A stretch of 64,000 bases of DNA from Staphylococcus pseudintermedius (GCF_001792775.2 NZ_MLGE02000001.1:124001-188000); one strand, 5' to 3'; shown: positions 1 to 10,317, counted from the stretch's first letter. The notes: generated by a model not told the origin, from the sequence alone. Program-made: numbers and translations.

Positions 1-1110
1 TATAGTGGAGTACTACATTTACGAGATTCGGTTAGAGTATCAGAAAAAGAAAAAATAAAAGTTACAGAAATGTATACTTCAATAAATGGTGAATTATGTA
101 AGATTGATAGAGCTTATTCTGGAGAAATTGTTATTTTGCAAAATGAGTTTTTGAAGTTAAATAGTGTTCTTGGAGATACAAAACTATTGCCACAGAGAAA
201 AAAGATTGAAAATCCGCACCCTCTACTACAAACAACTGTTGAACCGAGTAAACCTGAACAGAGAGAAATGTTGCTTGATGCCCTTTTGGAAATCTCAGAT
301 AGTGATCCGCTTCTACGATATTACGTGGATTCTACGACACATGAAATTATACTTTCTTTCTTAGGGAAAGTACAAATGGAAGTGATTAGTGCACTGTTGC
401 AAGAAAAGTATCATGTGGAGATAGAACTAAAAGAGCCTACAGTCATTTATATGGAGAGACCGTTAAAAAATGCAGAATATACCATTCACATCGAAGTGCC
501 GCCAAATCCTTTCTGGGCTTCCATTGGTTTATCTGTATCACCGCTTCCGTTGGGAAGTGGAATGCAGTATGAGAGCTCGGTTTCTCTTGGATACTTAAAT
601 CAATCATTTCAAAATGCAGTTATGGAAGGGATACGCTATGGTTGCGAACAAGGATTATATGGTTGGAATGTGACGGATTGTAAAATCTGTTTTAAGTACG
701 GTTTATACTATAGCCCTGTTAGTACTCCAGCAGATTTTCGGATGCTTACTCCTATTGTACTGGAGCAAGCCTTTAGAAAAGCTGGAACAGAATTGTTAGA
801 GCCATATCTTAGTTTTAAAGTTTATGCACCACAGGAATATCTTTCACGGGCATATAACGATGCTCCCAAATATTGTGCAAATATCGTAAATACTCAACTG
901 AAAAATAATGAGGTCATTATTATTGGAGAAATTCCTGCTCGATGTATTCAAGATTATCGCAATGATTTAACTTTTTTTACAAATGGGCTTAGTGTTTGTT
1001 TAGCAGAGCTAAAAGGATATCAGGTTACCACTGGCGAACCTGTTTGCCAGACCCGTCGTCTAAATAGTCGGATAGATAAAGTAAGATATATGTTCAATAA
1101 AATAACTTAG
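1..1110 (+). CDS. tet(M): Tetracycline resistance ribosomal protection protein Tet(M), 3' part (5' end outside window)
   Basis: The frame is open from base 1 and encodes the last 369 residues of a protein that reads almost continuously as Tet(M). The family is 639 aa, so about 270 residues (the GTPase domain) lie left of the window. Tet(M) is an EF-G-like GTPase that removes tetracycline from the 30S ribosome in the cytoplasm. The visible part holds the C-terminal EF-G-like domains and the typical end ...RYMFNKIT. It differs from the common Tn916 allele at several positions near the C-terminus (for example [14 protein letters not shown]), suggesting a mosaic allele. It is the cargo gene of the Tn5801-like element that ends at guaA. 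Confidence 0.96.
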   Translation, partial: YSGVLHLRDSVRVSEKEKIKVTEMYTSINGELCKIDRAYSGEIVILQNEFLKLNSVLGDTKLLPQRKKIENPHPLLQTTVEPSKPEQREMLLDALLEISDSDPLLRYYVDSTTHEIILSFLGKVQMEVISALLQEKYHVEIELKEPTVIYMERPLKNAEYTIHIEVPPNPFWASIGLSVSPLPLGSGMQYESSVSLGYLNQSFQNAVMEGIRYGCEQGLYGWNVTDCKICFKYGLYYSPVSTPADFRMLTPIVLEQAFRKAGTELLEPYLSFKVYAPQEYLSRAYNDAPKYCANIVNTQLKNNEVIIIGEIPARCIQDYRNDLTFFTNGLSVCLAELKGYQVTTGEPVCQTRRLNSRIDKVRYMFNKIT

Positions 1111-1207
1111 TGCGTTTTATGTTGTTATATAAATATGGTTTCTTATTAAATAAGATGAAATATTCTTTAATATAGATTTGAATTAAAGTGGAAAGGAGGA
1201 GATTGTT

Positions 1208-1396
1208 ATTATAAACTACAAGTGGATATTGTGTCCTATTTGTGGAAATAAAACAAGACTACGAATACGAGTGGATACTATACTTAAAAATTTCCCTTTA
1301 TACTGCCCCAAATGTAAGAACGAAACTTTAATTAATGTTCAAAAAATGAATATAATAACAATCAAAGAGCCAGACGCCAAGACGCAGAGCCGATAA
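1208..1396 (+). CDS. Cysteine-rich KTR protein (Tn916 Orf6-like), non-ATG start
   Basis: A 62-codon frame ending ...DAKTQSR matches the cysteine-rich KTR protein that follows tet(M) in Tn916-type elements. It has two CPxC knuckles (CPIC near residue 8 and CPKC near residue 34), likely a zinc ribbon. No ATG, GTG or TTG is in frame near the start. A strong Shine-Dalgarno GGAGGA (1195-1200) sits 7 nt before an in-frame ATT at 1208, followed by ATA at 1211, so an ATT or ATA start is inferred. Function is unknown. The stop codon lies inside the 5' arm of the following terminator. Confidence 0.72.
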   Translation: MINYKWILCPICGNKTRLRIRVDTILKNFPLYCPKCKNETLINVQKMNIITIKEPDAKTQSR

Positions 1397-1434
1397 TTTG
1401 AGAAATGAAACTCTCATCTTATCGGCTCTTTTTG
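1386..1434 (+). terminator. Rho-independent terminator after tet(M)/orf6
   Basis: An 11-bp perfect stem (1386-1396 with 1419-1429, AGAGCCGATAA pairing TTATCGGCTCT) is followed by TTTTTG. It ends rightward transcription from tet(M) and may also serve the leftward regulator gene from the other side. Confidence 0.85.
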
Positions 1435-1453
1435 TTTATCTGAATTTTACTGA

Positions 1454-1807
1454 CTAGCCTTCAATATTTCTTGCTTCATTGATACCTTTTGCTAGTGCTT
1501 CCATTAAGGATAGTTCTTTGTCTGTAAAGCTATCCATGTATTTTTCTACCTGTAACCTTCGAGTGCTTTTAATCAAATTATCTGTAGGTAAGAAAAATTC
1601 ATCAATAGATACATGGAGTAATGATACAAGATCATACAGCACTTGTGTACTTGGGTGTTGTCCTTTGTTTTCTATATTTGTTAAATAACGTGGGTCAATT
1701 TCAATCATTGTTCCCACTTGTTCACGAGTGAGACCCCGTTTCATTCGAGCCTCTTTAATCGCTAAACCAACGGCTCTAAAATCGTATTTATCTTCTTTTT
1801 TACGCAT
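1454..1807 (-). CDS. Xre-family regulator, Tn916 Orf9-like
   Basis: A 117-aa protein with an N-terminal helix-turn-helix of the Cro/CI type (about residues 12-66: ..[28 protein letters not shown]..). It matches Orf9 of Tn916-type elements in sequence and position, between tet(M)-orf6 and orf7, on the opposite strand. In Tn916 this gene is proposed to repress transcription of orf7/orf8. That role is family knowledge, not shown here. It is divergent from the downstream sigma-like gene across about 530 bp. Confidence 0.9.
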   Translation of the reverse strand: MRKKEDKYDFRAVGLAIKEARMKRGLTREQVGTMIEIDPRYLTNIENKGQHPSTQVLYDLVSLLHVSIDEFFLPTDNLIKSTRRLQVEKYMDSFTDKELSLMEALAKGINEARNIEG

Positions 1808-2010
1808 ACTAAATCACCTCTATACATTTTACTGTTCCTATATAACCATAAACAGGTATAGAAAAACATGTTATATAGTTTATGAGTTCCTATAGAACAC
1901 TGTGGAATTTATTAATGCGATGAATCCAATTTCAAATAGAAAGGTCGCTGATTTTATTTACCTATACAACTTTATAAAATTTAGTCATACTCCTAGAAAG
2001 TAGATAAAAT

Positions 2011-2149
2011 TGGCGACTTAATGGAGGGAAAAGTCGCCATGAGAAAGATAATCTGTCATCTAGTTCTCTTAATTAAGTTCTTATCAAAAAAACTTATCCA
2101 CCTGTACTGGATAGATATGACCATCAATGTGGTTTTGCAGATTACATAG
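2011..2149 (+). other. Hairpin with ribosome-binding site in its loop, plus 36-codon leader ORF
   Basis: A perfect 9-bp inverted repeat (2011-2019 TGGCGACTT with 2031-2039) presents GGAGGG (2023-2028) in an 11-nt loop. An ATG at 2039-2041 begins a 36-codon frame ending at 2149 (MRKIICHLVLLIKF...). The peptide is hydrophobic and resembles nothing I recognise. It looks like a leader or attenuation element ahead of the sigma-like gene. Coding status is uncertain. Confidence 0.4.
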
Positions 2150-2253
2150 ATAGAAAAATCAAAGCATATGAACAGAGAAAACAATCTGTTTATGTGCTTT
2201 TTTGGTCACTTAATAAATATCTTTTAGGATTTCTCTTCATTTATGCAACAAAT

Positions 2254-2337
2254 CCCCCTTTCGTGTCGGGGCTTAGTATGAAGGGAGATAAAGAAGCACA
2301 TGCCACTCCCTTTCACGACAGAAAGGGGGTGAAAAGC
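2254..2337 (+). promoter_or_regulatory. Alternative hairpins hiding the ribosome-binding site of orf7
   Basis: The Shine-Dalgarno region GAAAGGGGG (2321-2329) pairs with CTCCCTTTC (2306-2314), loop ACGACA, 9 bp with one G-U. An upstream copy CCCCCTTTC (2254-2262) can pair with the same bases, and GGGAG (2283-2287) can pair with CTCCC (2306-2310) to free the site. This is the layout of a translational switch. Pairings are seen in the sequence; the switching is inferred. Confidence 0.55.
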
Positions 2338-2760
2338 ATGAAACCATCTTCTTTTCAAGAAACCATAGAAAATCAGTTTGACTATATCTGCAAACAAGTT
2401 ATTGAAGATGAACGAAAAGATTACTTCAAACATCTAGACAGACTATCAGCAAAAGAAGTCTCGTTTTCTGATATAGATAACTACCTTGTCAACTCTTTTT
2501 CTACTGTTGATACGTACGTCACTGATTTCCAACTATTTAAATTATTTGGATTAAGAATCAATGTTGAAAGTGATTTATTAAGTGAAGCCCTGCGTCATCT
2601 TTCAGAGAAAAAACGGAACATTATTTTACTTCATTACTTTATGGATATGAGTGATGTGGAGATTGCGGAGTTACTAAATTTGAATCGTTCGACTGTTTAT
2701 CGTCATCGAATAAGTGGACTAGCCATGATTAAAGAATTCATGAAGGAGTGTAAAGAATGA
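2338..2760 (+). CDS. Sigma-70-like factor, Tn916 Orf7-like
   Basis: A 140-aa protein from ATG 2338 with GAAAGGGGGTG just upstream. The C-terminal half has a sigma region 4-type helix-turn-helix (about residues 85-135: ..LSEKKRNIILLHYFMDMSDVEIAELLNLNRSTVYRHR..). It matches Orf7 of Tn916-type elements, which is needed there for element transcription. An in-frame ATG at 2278 would give a longer product but has a poorer ribosome site. It overlaps the next gene by ATGA, so the two are translationally coupled. Confidence 0.9.
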   Translation: MKPSSFQETIENQFDYICKQVIEDERKDYFKHLDRLSAKEVSFSDIDNYLVNSFSTVDTYVTDFQLFKLFGLRINVESDLLSEALRHLSEKKRNIILLHYFMDMSDVEIAELLNLNRSTVYRHRISGLAMIKEFMKECKE

Positions 2761-2987
2761 AAACAGCTTATCCAAGGGTTCCCTTCCCCCTCATTGTAAA
2801 GGCGACAGATGGCGACGTGGAAGCAATTAATCAGATTGTTAAACATTATCGAGGGTATACCTCAAAACGTTCATTACGTCGCATGACAGACGAATATGGA
2901 AATTCTCATATGGTTATTGATGAAACCCTACGTGGCAGAATGGAAACGAAACTCATCTCTAAGATTTTATCGTTCGAAATTAAATAG
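2757..2987 (+). CDS. Helix-turn-helix protein, Tn916 Orf8-like
   Basis: A 76-aa protein overlapping orf7 by 4 bp. It begins MKTAYPRVPFPLIVKATDGD and matches the Orf8 family of Tn916-type elements. The first half (residues 10-40, ..DGDVEAINQIVKHYRGYTSKRSL..) is the helix-turn-helix motif usually annotated as HTH_16. It probably works with the sigma-like Orf7 to control element genes; this is inferred from coupling. Confidence 0.87.
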   Translation: MKTAYPRVPFPLIVKATDGDVEAINQIVKHYRGYTSKRSLRRMTDEYGNSHMVIDETLRGRMETKLISKILSFEIK

Positions 2988-3484
2988 TCCCATTTTTTCG
3001 TGGAAGCGTGTCGAATCGTATCCACGCTTCCCGATTTGGGAGGTTTGTTATTCCATCAAAGCATATTGTGTGTTCAGTAGGTTTTGATAGGCTAACAAGC
3101 CAAACGTTCTTTGACAACCAAATAAAGGCAATCGAATACGTTTCGGTAAGAAAAGAGCTGATGAACTAACACGCCATGACCTACAAAATTAGTGAGCGAT
3201 TCATGTTAGTAATTCGAAAGTAATCTTTAGCAGGATTGCTGCCATGACTTTCTTATCGTGATAATGATACTCCCGTATAGCCATAGTCCGAGCGTTAGAA
3301 GCGTCACAGGCAATGGGTACGGCTACATGAGAACCATGCAGAAGTGAAATTCCTGTGAGCTTTGCTAGAGCTGTTCGATTGCTAAGATATTCTTCTCTTG
3401 TCAGTGTATTATTATAAAACTATTTGATATAATTATAGGTGAATATTGGAGTTTTCCTAGCCTATAATTGGGAAAGGAGTAATA
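2988..3484. other. Long gene-free stretch of the element with inverted repeats and an antisense open frame
   Basis: No rightward gene is visible in this 500-bp stretch. It holds a 9-bp inverted repeat (3002-3010 GGAAGCGTG with 3023-3031), a 7-bp pair (3165-3171 with 3204-3210), and a 9-bp pair AATTATAGG (3431-3439) with CCTATAATT (3461-3469) right before the ribosome site of the next gene. On the minus strand, bases 3419-3201 are open for 72 codons without ATG near the 5' end. I cannot assign a product; it may be an RNA or a decayed gene. Confidence 0.4.
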
Positions 3485-3685
3485 ATGATAACGGTCACAA
3501 AAAAGGATTTAGTTGAGCTAGGATATGGAACTTCTTTTTCAGCAGACATCATAAAAAAAGCAAAAGAATTGATGATTACAAAAGGGCATATCTACTATCA
3601 ATCTCGAAAGCTAGATAGAGTCCCTCGTGAAGCTGTTGAAGAAATTCTAGGAATTCGGTTTTCAAATGAAAACAGGTCTGAGTAG
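3485..3685 (+). CDS. DUF3173 protein, probable recombination directionality factor
   Basis: A 66-aa basic protein (..LGYGTSFSADIIKKAKELMITKGHIYYQSRKLDRVPREAVEEILG..) of the DUF3173 family, found immediately before the integrase in Tn5801-type elements, in the place where Tn916 carries xis. The predicted helix-turn-helix, small size and position suggest an excisionase-like role. The start ATG 3485 has GGAAAGGAG upstream. An inverted repeat lies just before the ribosome site and could be an operator. Confidence 0.83.
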   Translation: MITVTKKDLVELGYGTSFSADIIKKAKELMITKGHIYYQSRKLDRVPREAVEEILGIRFSNENRSE

Positions 3686-3711
3686 TTTTTGCACAGTAAG
3701 GAGTAAAAACT

Positions 3712-4905
3712 ATGGTTAAAGACCCAATAAAAAAAGCAAAGAATGGAACCTATTATTTTCGTGCAAATCTAGGTTATGATTCTAAAGGGAAAAAAATTCA
3801 AAAATATCGTAGTGGATTCACTACTAAAAAAGAAGCAAGAGAAGAATATTCGAAACTGCTATTGATGAAACCAGAAGAATTAAGTGAGAATAAGGATAAA
3901 ATGACGTTTAAACATTATATCTTTGAAATTTTCCTTCCATGGTATAAGACACAGGTAAAGCTCAGAACATATGAAAATCGCTTACCAACTATTAAGAAGC
4001 ATTTCTCTTATTTTGATAAAATGGCTGTTTCCGATATTGAGCCTATTGATGTGCAAAATTGGCAACTAAAATTATCAAAGAAGTGTAAGTCTTCTTATGT
4101 AAGAGCTGTTCAAGGACTATTTTCAGTTGCTATGGATCGAGCAATTGTCCTTGGGATAACCACCACAAATCCATCTAAGATTATTGGCAATGTGAAAAAG
4201 CAAAAGTCTAAAATTGAATTTTGGACAAAAGAAGAATTTGAAAAAGTAATCTCTCTAATTTACAAAGAAGATTACTATCAACACTTTTTATTTATCTCTC
4301 TGTGGTTTTTATTTATGACTGGAATGCGAATTGGTGAAGCTACTGCCATTCAATGGGAAGATATTGATTTTGACTCAGGAGTACTAACCATCAACAAAAC
4401 ACTCTATTACAAGAATCAATCGAATTATAGATTTGTTGAACCAAAAACAAAGGCGAGCGTTCGTCATATTGTATTAGATAAATGCACATTAACTTATTTA
4501 TCCGAATGGAAGGAAGTACAACAAAATCTAATTCAGACAGACTTTGTAATGAGCTATAACGGTATTCCTACCCAAAAACATACACTATCATATGCTATTG
4601 AACGCTATGCTAAGCTGGCTGGTATCCATCGAATCAGAATCCATGGGTTACGGCATTCTCATGCTTCCTTGTTAATCAGTATGGGAGAAAATCCACTTAT
4701 CATTAAAGATCGTCTAGGACACGAAGATATTGAGACGACTTTAGGAACGTATGGACATCTTTATCCTAACAGTAATTTCGAGGTAGCTAACAAATTAAAT
4801 GGAGCCATTTCCTTTAAAGAAGCAAAACAAAATTATGATACTTCACCAAAGAATCAATTTACTGTAGACTACTTGCGAAACAAAGAAATGAAAAAAGTGC
4901 AATAA
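3712..4905 (+). CDS. int: Tyrosine recombinase / integrase of Tn5801-like element
   Basis: A 397-aa tyrosine recombinase. An N-terminal AP2-like arm-binding segment (residues 1-50) is followed by a SAM-like core-binding domain (about 65-160) and a catalytic domain with Arg206 (TGMRIGEA), His311 and Arg314 (HGLRHSHAS), His337 (LGHEDIETT) and the nucleophile Tyr347. The full set is present, so the enzyme looks active. It would join and excise the element at the 11-bp core in the 3' end of guaA, which lies 70 bp downstream. This matches the int/att arrangement of Tn5801 rather than the loosely specific Tn916 integrase. Confidence 0.93.
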   Translation: MVKDPIKKAKNGTYYFRANLGYDSKGKKIQKYRSGFTTKKEAREEYSKLLLMKPEELSENKDKMTFKHYIFEIFLPWYKTQVKLRTYENRLPTIKKHFSYFDKMAVSDIEPIDVQNWQLKLSKKCKSSYVRAVQGLFSVAMDRAIVLGITTTNPSKIIGNVKKQKSKIEFWTKEEFEKVISLIYKEDYYQHFLFISLWFLFMTGMRIGEATAIQWEDIDFDSGVLTINKTLYYKNQSNYRFVEPKTKASVRHIVLDKCTLTYLSEWKEVQQNLIQTDFVMSYNGIPTQKHTLSYAIERYAKLAGIHRIRIHGLRHSHASLLISMGENPLIIKDRLGHEDIETTLGTYGHLYPNSNFEVANKLNGAISFKEAKQNYDTSPKNQFTVDYLRNKEMKKVQ

Positions 4906-4926
4906 AAGTGCAGTAAAAAGATAAGA

Positions 4927-4969
4927 AGAGCCAGAAACCCTTGGTATAAGAGGATTTCTAGCTCTCCTA
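4927..4969. terminator. Bidirectional terminator between int and guaA
   Basis: The stem AGAGCcAGAAA (4927-4937) pairs with TTTCTaGCTCT (4955-4965), interrupted by one opposed pair. It separates the convergent int and guaA transcripts, so insertion of the element still leaves a terminator for the gua operon. Confidence 0.6.
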
Positions 4970-4972
4970 CAA

Positions 4973-6514
4973 CTATTCCCACTCGATGGTACTTGGGGGT
5001 TTTGATGTGATGTCATACACAATTCTGTTTACATGATCGACCTCATTCACGATACGTGTTGAGATTTTTTGTAAGACTTCCCAATCGATACGGGCAAAGT
5101 CACTTGTCATACCGTCGATAGATGTCACTGCTCGGATACCGACTGTGTAATCATACGTACGGTAGTCCCCCATCACACCTACTGAGCGGATGTCTGGTAA
5201 CACAGTGAAGTATTGCCAAATTTCACGTTCTAAACCTTCTTCACGAATCACTTCACGTAAGATGGCATCTGATTCACGTACAATTTCCAATTTGTCTTCT
5301 GTAATTTCACCTAAGACACGGATACCTAAACCTGGTCCTGGGAAAGGCTGTCTCCATACTAAATGTTCTGGAATACCAAGTTCAATACCTAATGCACGGA
5401 CCTCATCTTTAAATAATGTGTTGATTGGTTCGATTAATTCGAATTCCATATCTTCAGGCAAACCACCTACATTATGGTGTGATTTGATCGTTTGTGCTGT
5501 TTTTGTACCTGATTCAATGACATCTGTGTAAAGTGTACCTTGTGCTAAGAAATCCACACCTTTGAGTTTAGAGGCTTCGTCATCGAATACATAAACAAAC
5601 TCGTTACCGATAATTTTGCGTTTCTGCTCTGGATCAGACACGCCTTTTAGTTTAGACATAAAACGGTCTTTTGCGTTAACACGGATGATATTCATGTTGA
5701 AACCTTCCGCAAACTGTTCCATGACCATGTCTCCTTCACCTTTACGTAATAAACCATGGTCTACAAAGATACATGTCAACTGATCACCAATTGCCTTGTG
5801 TAATAATACGGCTACGACTGATGAATCGACACCACCGCTCATTGCACAAAGGACGCGACGATCGCCAACTTTTTCTCGGATTTTTTCGATTTCGATATCG
5901 ATAAAGTTTTCCATTGTCCATTCGCCTGTACATTCGCAAACACGGCGCACGAAGTTACGTAAAATGTCATTACCATACTCAGTATGACGGACTTCTGGGT
6001 GGAATTGCACACCATAGATGCGACGCTTTTTATCTTCAATGGCAGCGTATTGCGTACTAGGACTATCAGCAATCACTTCGAACCCTTCTGGAATTTCGAT
6101 GACTTTATCTGAATGACTCATCCAAACAGTTTGCTCTTCTGGTAAACCGAAGAACAGTTCATCTGATTTGGCTTTGATCATCGCTTTACCATATTCGCGT
6201 TGGTTCGCACGTTCCACTCTACCGCCTAATATTTTAGTTGTAAGCTGCATACCATAACAAATACCTAATACAGGTACGCCTAAATGATATATTTCAGGGT
6301 CAATCGTAAACGCATCATCTTCATATACTGAGTTTGGACCACCTGATAAAATGATACCTTTTGGATTCATCTTTTTAATTTCTTCAATTGAAATCTCGTG
6401 GTCATGTAATTCGCTGTATACGCCCATTTCACGAATACGACGTGTAATTAATTGGTTGTATTGACTACCAAAATCGAGGACAAGAATCAGCTCTTGTTCT
6501 TTTGCCATTTCCAT
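4973..6514 (-). CDS. guaA: GMP synthase (glutamine-hydrolysing)
   Basis: A 513-aa enzyme that aminates XMP to GMP using ATP and glutamine. The class I amidotransferase domain covers residues 1 to about 200, with nucleophile Cys86 (GICYGMQL) and the HPE motif (FHPEVRH). The ATP-pyrophosphatase domain has the SGGVDSS P-loop, and a dimerisation domain ends ..STIEWE. The start at 6514 has AAAGGAG 10 nt upstream. It follows guaB after 22 bp and is the last gene of the guanine-riboswitch operon. Its 3' end is the integration site of the tet(M) element. Confidence 0.97.
   Translation of the reverse strand: MEMAKEQELILVLDFGSQYNQLITRRIREMGVYSELHDHEISIEEIKKMNPKGIILSGGPNSVYEDDAFTIDPEIYHLGVPVLGICYGMQLTTKILGGRVERANQREYGKAMIKAKSDELFFGLPEEQTVWMSHSDKVIEIPEGFEVIADSPSTQYAAIEDKKRRIYGVQFHPEVRHTEYGNDILRNFVRRVCECTGEWTMENFIDIEIEKIREKVGDRRVLCAMSGGVDSSVVAVLLHKAIGDQLTCIFVDHGLLRKGEGDMVMEQFAEGFNMNIIRVNAKDRFMSKLKGVSDPEQKRKIIGNEFVYVFDDEASKLKGVDFLAQGTLYTDVIESGTKTAQTIKSHHNVGGLPEDMEFELIEPINTLFKDEVRALGIELGIPEHLVWRQPFPGPGLGIRVLGEITEDKLEIVRESDAILREVIREEGLEREIWQYFTVLPDIRSVGVMGDYRTYDYTVGIRAVTSIDGMTSDFARIDWEVLQKISTRIVNEVDHVNRIVYDITSKPPSTIEWE
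4974..4984 (-). other. att core of the integrated element (guaA 3' end)
   Basis: The last bases of guaA read GAGTGGGAATA on the minus strand. This is the 11-bp core I know as the attachment site of Tn5801 in guaA. The second copy should lie at the far end of the element, left of the window. The guaA coding frame is kept intact. Confidence 0.75.
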
Positions 6515-6536
6515 ACTCTGTGTACTCCTTTATCAA

Positions 6537-8030
<1,494 letters not shown>

Positions 8031-8040
8031 CTACCTATTA

Positions 8041-9309
8041 TTATTTCACATTTTCTTTGTTTTGTTGATAGTTTATACCATTAAAAAATAAATTCAAGAT
8101 AATTGCTGAAACCGTACCTAACACGATACCGTTTTGTGTAAACCAAGCGAACTGATCGCCAAGCCCTTTGAATGCTTCTGGAACTGCTGTAATTCCTGCA
8201 CCTAAACCAACTGAAATCGCGATAATCAATAAGTTGTTTTGGTCTTTAAAGTTAATATCAATCAAAATACGTACACCATAAGCCATCACCATACCAAACA
8301 TTGCAAGCATAGCGCCACCGAGTACAGATAATGGAATAATGTTCGCGAGTGCGCCAAGTTTCGGAATACAGCCACAAATTACCAGTAAAATGACCATGCC
8401 GTAAATGACGTCGTTCTTTTTAACACCAGATAATGACACTAAACCGACATTTTGAGAATAAGCCGTATAAGGAAAGGCGTTAAAAATTGAACCTAATGTA
8501 ATCGCAATCCCTTCAGCCATATAACCTTTTCTGAAATCTTTACGCTCGAGTTGCTTCCCTGTAATCTTACTCAAGGCGTGATAAACACCTGTAGATTCAA
8601 TTAAGCTGACTAATGCGACGATGAAAAAGACAATCGTAGCACCAACATCAAAGGAAAAACCTGTGAATCTGAATGGCTTCGGTAATTCAAACCAGTTCGC
8701 TTGACCGACTTGTGCAACATCAACGAAACCAAACACACTCGCCAAAATCGTACCGAACACTAAGCCAAGTAAAATCGCAATCGACTTTAAAAACCCTTTT
8801 GCAAAACGTTGTAACACTAAAATCATCACAAGTGTCGCAAAACCGAGTAAAATATGTTTCGGATCACCGTAGTCTTTAGCGCCCTGTCCCCCTGCCATAT
8901 AATTCATTGCAACGGGCATTAATGTAATTCCAATGATTGTCACGACACTTCCGGTAACGACTGGCGGAAACAGTTTAACTAATGATGCGAAAAACGGTGC
9001 GATGGCAATGACCAAAAGCCCTGATAAAAAGAGTGAACCGTATAACACATCGATGCCTTTCGTTTGGCCGATTAAAATCATAGGGGCAACTGCTGTAAAG
9101 GTACATCCTAAAACGACCGGCAAACCAATACCGATGCCGCGATAAACTTGAAGAAAGGTCGCCACACCACACATGAAAATATCCACTGTCACTAAGTACG
9201 CAATTTGTTCAGGTGTAAAGTTCAAACTTGTTCCTACTATTATAGGGACGAGAATGGCGCCTGCATACATCGCAAGTAAATGTTGTAAACTTAATAAAAA
9301 TCGCTTCAT
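8041..9309 (-). CDS. pbuX: Xanthine permease
   Basis: A 422-aa, very hydrophobic protein of the NCS2/UraA family with about 12-14 membrane segments and the family motifs (..GIGLPVVLGCTFTAVAPM.. and ..ESTGVYHAL..). It imports xanthine at the cell membrane. The start MKRFLLSLQHLLAMYAG at 9309 overlaps the xpt stop by ATGA, which fixes the start and suggests translational coupling. A longer in-frame extension upstream is not needed. Confidence 0.93.
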   Translation of the reverse strand: MKRFLLSLQHLLAMYAGAILVPIIVGTSLNFTPEQIAYLVTVDIFMCGVATFLQVYRGIGIGLPVVLGCTFTAVAPMILIGQTKGIDVLYGSLFLSGLLVIAIAPFFASLVKLFPPVVTGSVVTIIGITLMPVAMNYMAGGQGAKDYGDPKHILLGFATLVMILVLQRFAKGFLKSIAILLGLVFGTILASVFGFVDVAQVGQANWFELPKPFRFTGFSFDVGATIVFFIVALVSLIESTGVYHALSKITGKQLERKDFRKGYMAEGIAITLGSIFNAFPYTAYSQNVGLVSLSGVKKNDVIYGMVILLVICGCIPKLGALANIIPLSVLGGAMLAMFGMVMAYGVRILIDINFKDQNNLLIIAISVGLGAGITAVPEAFKGLGDQFAWFTQNGIVLGTVSAIILNLFFNGINYQQNKENVK

Positions 9310-9890
9310 GATTCTGTATCTCCCACTAATGTCACTTTGTTGCCTGTTAATGAAGCAACTTGGCATAACGATGACACTGTTAAGCCTGCCTCTTCTAAAC
9401 GGGAGCGACCTTGTTGGAAACTTTTCTCTACTAAAATACCTACGCCGACTGTTGTTGCGCCAGCCTGTTCAACTAAGCGATGTAACCCTATTGCTGCTTC
9501 ACCATTTGCTAAAAAGTCATCAATAATTAATACTTTATCATCTGCAGACAAAAACTCTTCCGAAACGATGACGGTGTTCGTTTTGTTTTTAGTAAACGAG
9601 TGCACATCTGTTTGGTAATAACCTGCATTCAACGTGCTCGGTTTCGCTTTTTTAGCAAATAGACAAGGTACATCAAAACGATAAGCCGCCATAATTGCGG
9701 GTGCAATACCCGATGCCTCAATAGTCAGAATTTTTGTCACACCTTGATCCACAAACTGTTCGTAAAAGGTTTGACCAATATCGTACATCAAAGCTGCATC
9801 AATTTGGTGGTTTAAAAATCCGTCAACTTTAAGAATCTTTTCATCAATCACGACGCCATCTTCAATGACCTTTCTTCTCAATGCGTCCAC
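9306..9890 (-). CDS. xpt: Xanthine phosphoribosyltransferase
   Basis: A 194-aa type I phosphoribosyltransferase converting xanthine and PRPP to XMP. The PRPP-binding signature is VLIIDDFLANGEA, and the family start region (..DGVVIDEKILKVDGFLNHQID) is intact. The start codon is GTG at 9890 with AGGAGG 7 nt upstream. It is first in the operon, directly under the guanine riboswitch terminator, and coupled to pbuX by a 4-bp overlap. Confidence 0.95.
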   Translation of the reverse strand: MDALRRKVIEDGVVIDEKILKVDGFLNHQIDAALMYDIGQTFYEQFVDQGVTKILTIEASGIAPAIMAAYRFDVPCLFAKKAKPSTLNAGYYQTDVHSFTKNKTNTVIVSEEFLSADDKVLIIDDFLANGEAAIGLHRLVEQAGATTVGVGILVEKSFQQGRSRLEEAGLTVSSLCQVASLTGNKVTLVGDTES

Positions 9891-9916
9891 TCCAATTCCT
9901 CCTCGAAAAAGATATC

Positions 9917-9951
9917 AAAAAAACCCAAAACTAAAGAATAGCGTTTCAGGT
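9917..9951 (-). terminator. Riboswitch-controlled terminator before xpt
   Basis: On the minus strand ACCTGAAAC (9951-9943) pairs with GTTTTGGGT (9931-9923) through 9 bp including two G-U pairs, followed by a run of T. It lies between the purine aptamer and xpt and is the expected expression platform. Confidence 0.75.
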
Positions 9952-10089
9952 ATACGAGTAAGAGTCATACAATTGTAAAGTGGCACTATGTCACGTCTAA
10001 AGACCTATCGTAGTGATGCGCGGAATATGGATACCGTACATATACAGGCATTGATACAGCGCGTTACATATTACATAGATGTCCCATTA

Positions 10090-10157
10090 CTCATAGTCAT
10101 GTCGTTTAAGGCAACATGGTAGAAACTTCTAAAGCCATATTCTTCAGATTATATGAG
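10090..10157 (-). promoter_or_regulatory. Guanine-class purine riboswitch aptamer
   Basis: The minus strand shows P1 (CTCATA..TATGAG), J1/2 with TAAT, a P2 loop with ATATGG, J2/3 TTTCTACC, an L3 containing CCTTAAA, and J3/1 GACTATGAG. The discriminating base (position 74 in B. subtilis numbering) is C, so guanine or hypoxanthine is the expected ligand. It controls xpt-pbuX-guaB-guaA by transcription termination. Confidence 0.93.
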
Positions 10158-10291
10158 CGTGATAAATTATTACATGATGATAGCAAATTTAAAGTACTTA
10201 CGCAATACTATCGTACTAAATCAAGTGTTTTCAGAAATTTATGTAAATTCTTGCTTATTCATGCTGTAAACGCCATAATAAGAATGTAACC

Positions 10292-10317
10292 GTTTAACAC
10301 GTAAAGAATACGGGTAG
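10292..10317 (+). promoter_or_regulatory. SigmaB-type promoter
   Basis: GTTTAA (10292-10297), a 14-nt spacer and GGGTAG (10312-10317) fit the general-stress sigmaB consensus. It lies 34 nt before the start of a YflT-like stress gene. Confidence 0.75.

Noticed and set aside
2194..2337. N-terminal extension of orf7 from an upstream start (MLFWSLNKYLLG..)
   Set aside because: It runs through the hairpin region and is not part of the known Orf7 protein; ATG 2338 has the good ribosome site.
3001..3031. Hairpin GGAAGCGTG/CACGCTTCC taken as terminator after orf8
   Set aside because: The T run lies before, not after, the stem on the plus strand, and on the minus strand the flank is A-rich; no terminator in either direction.
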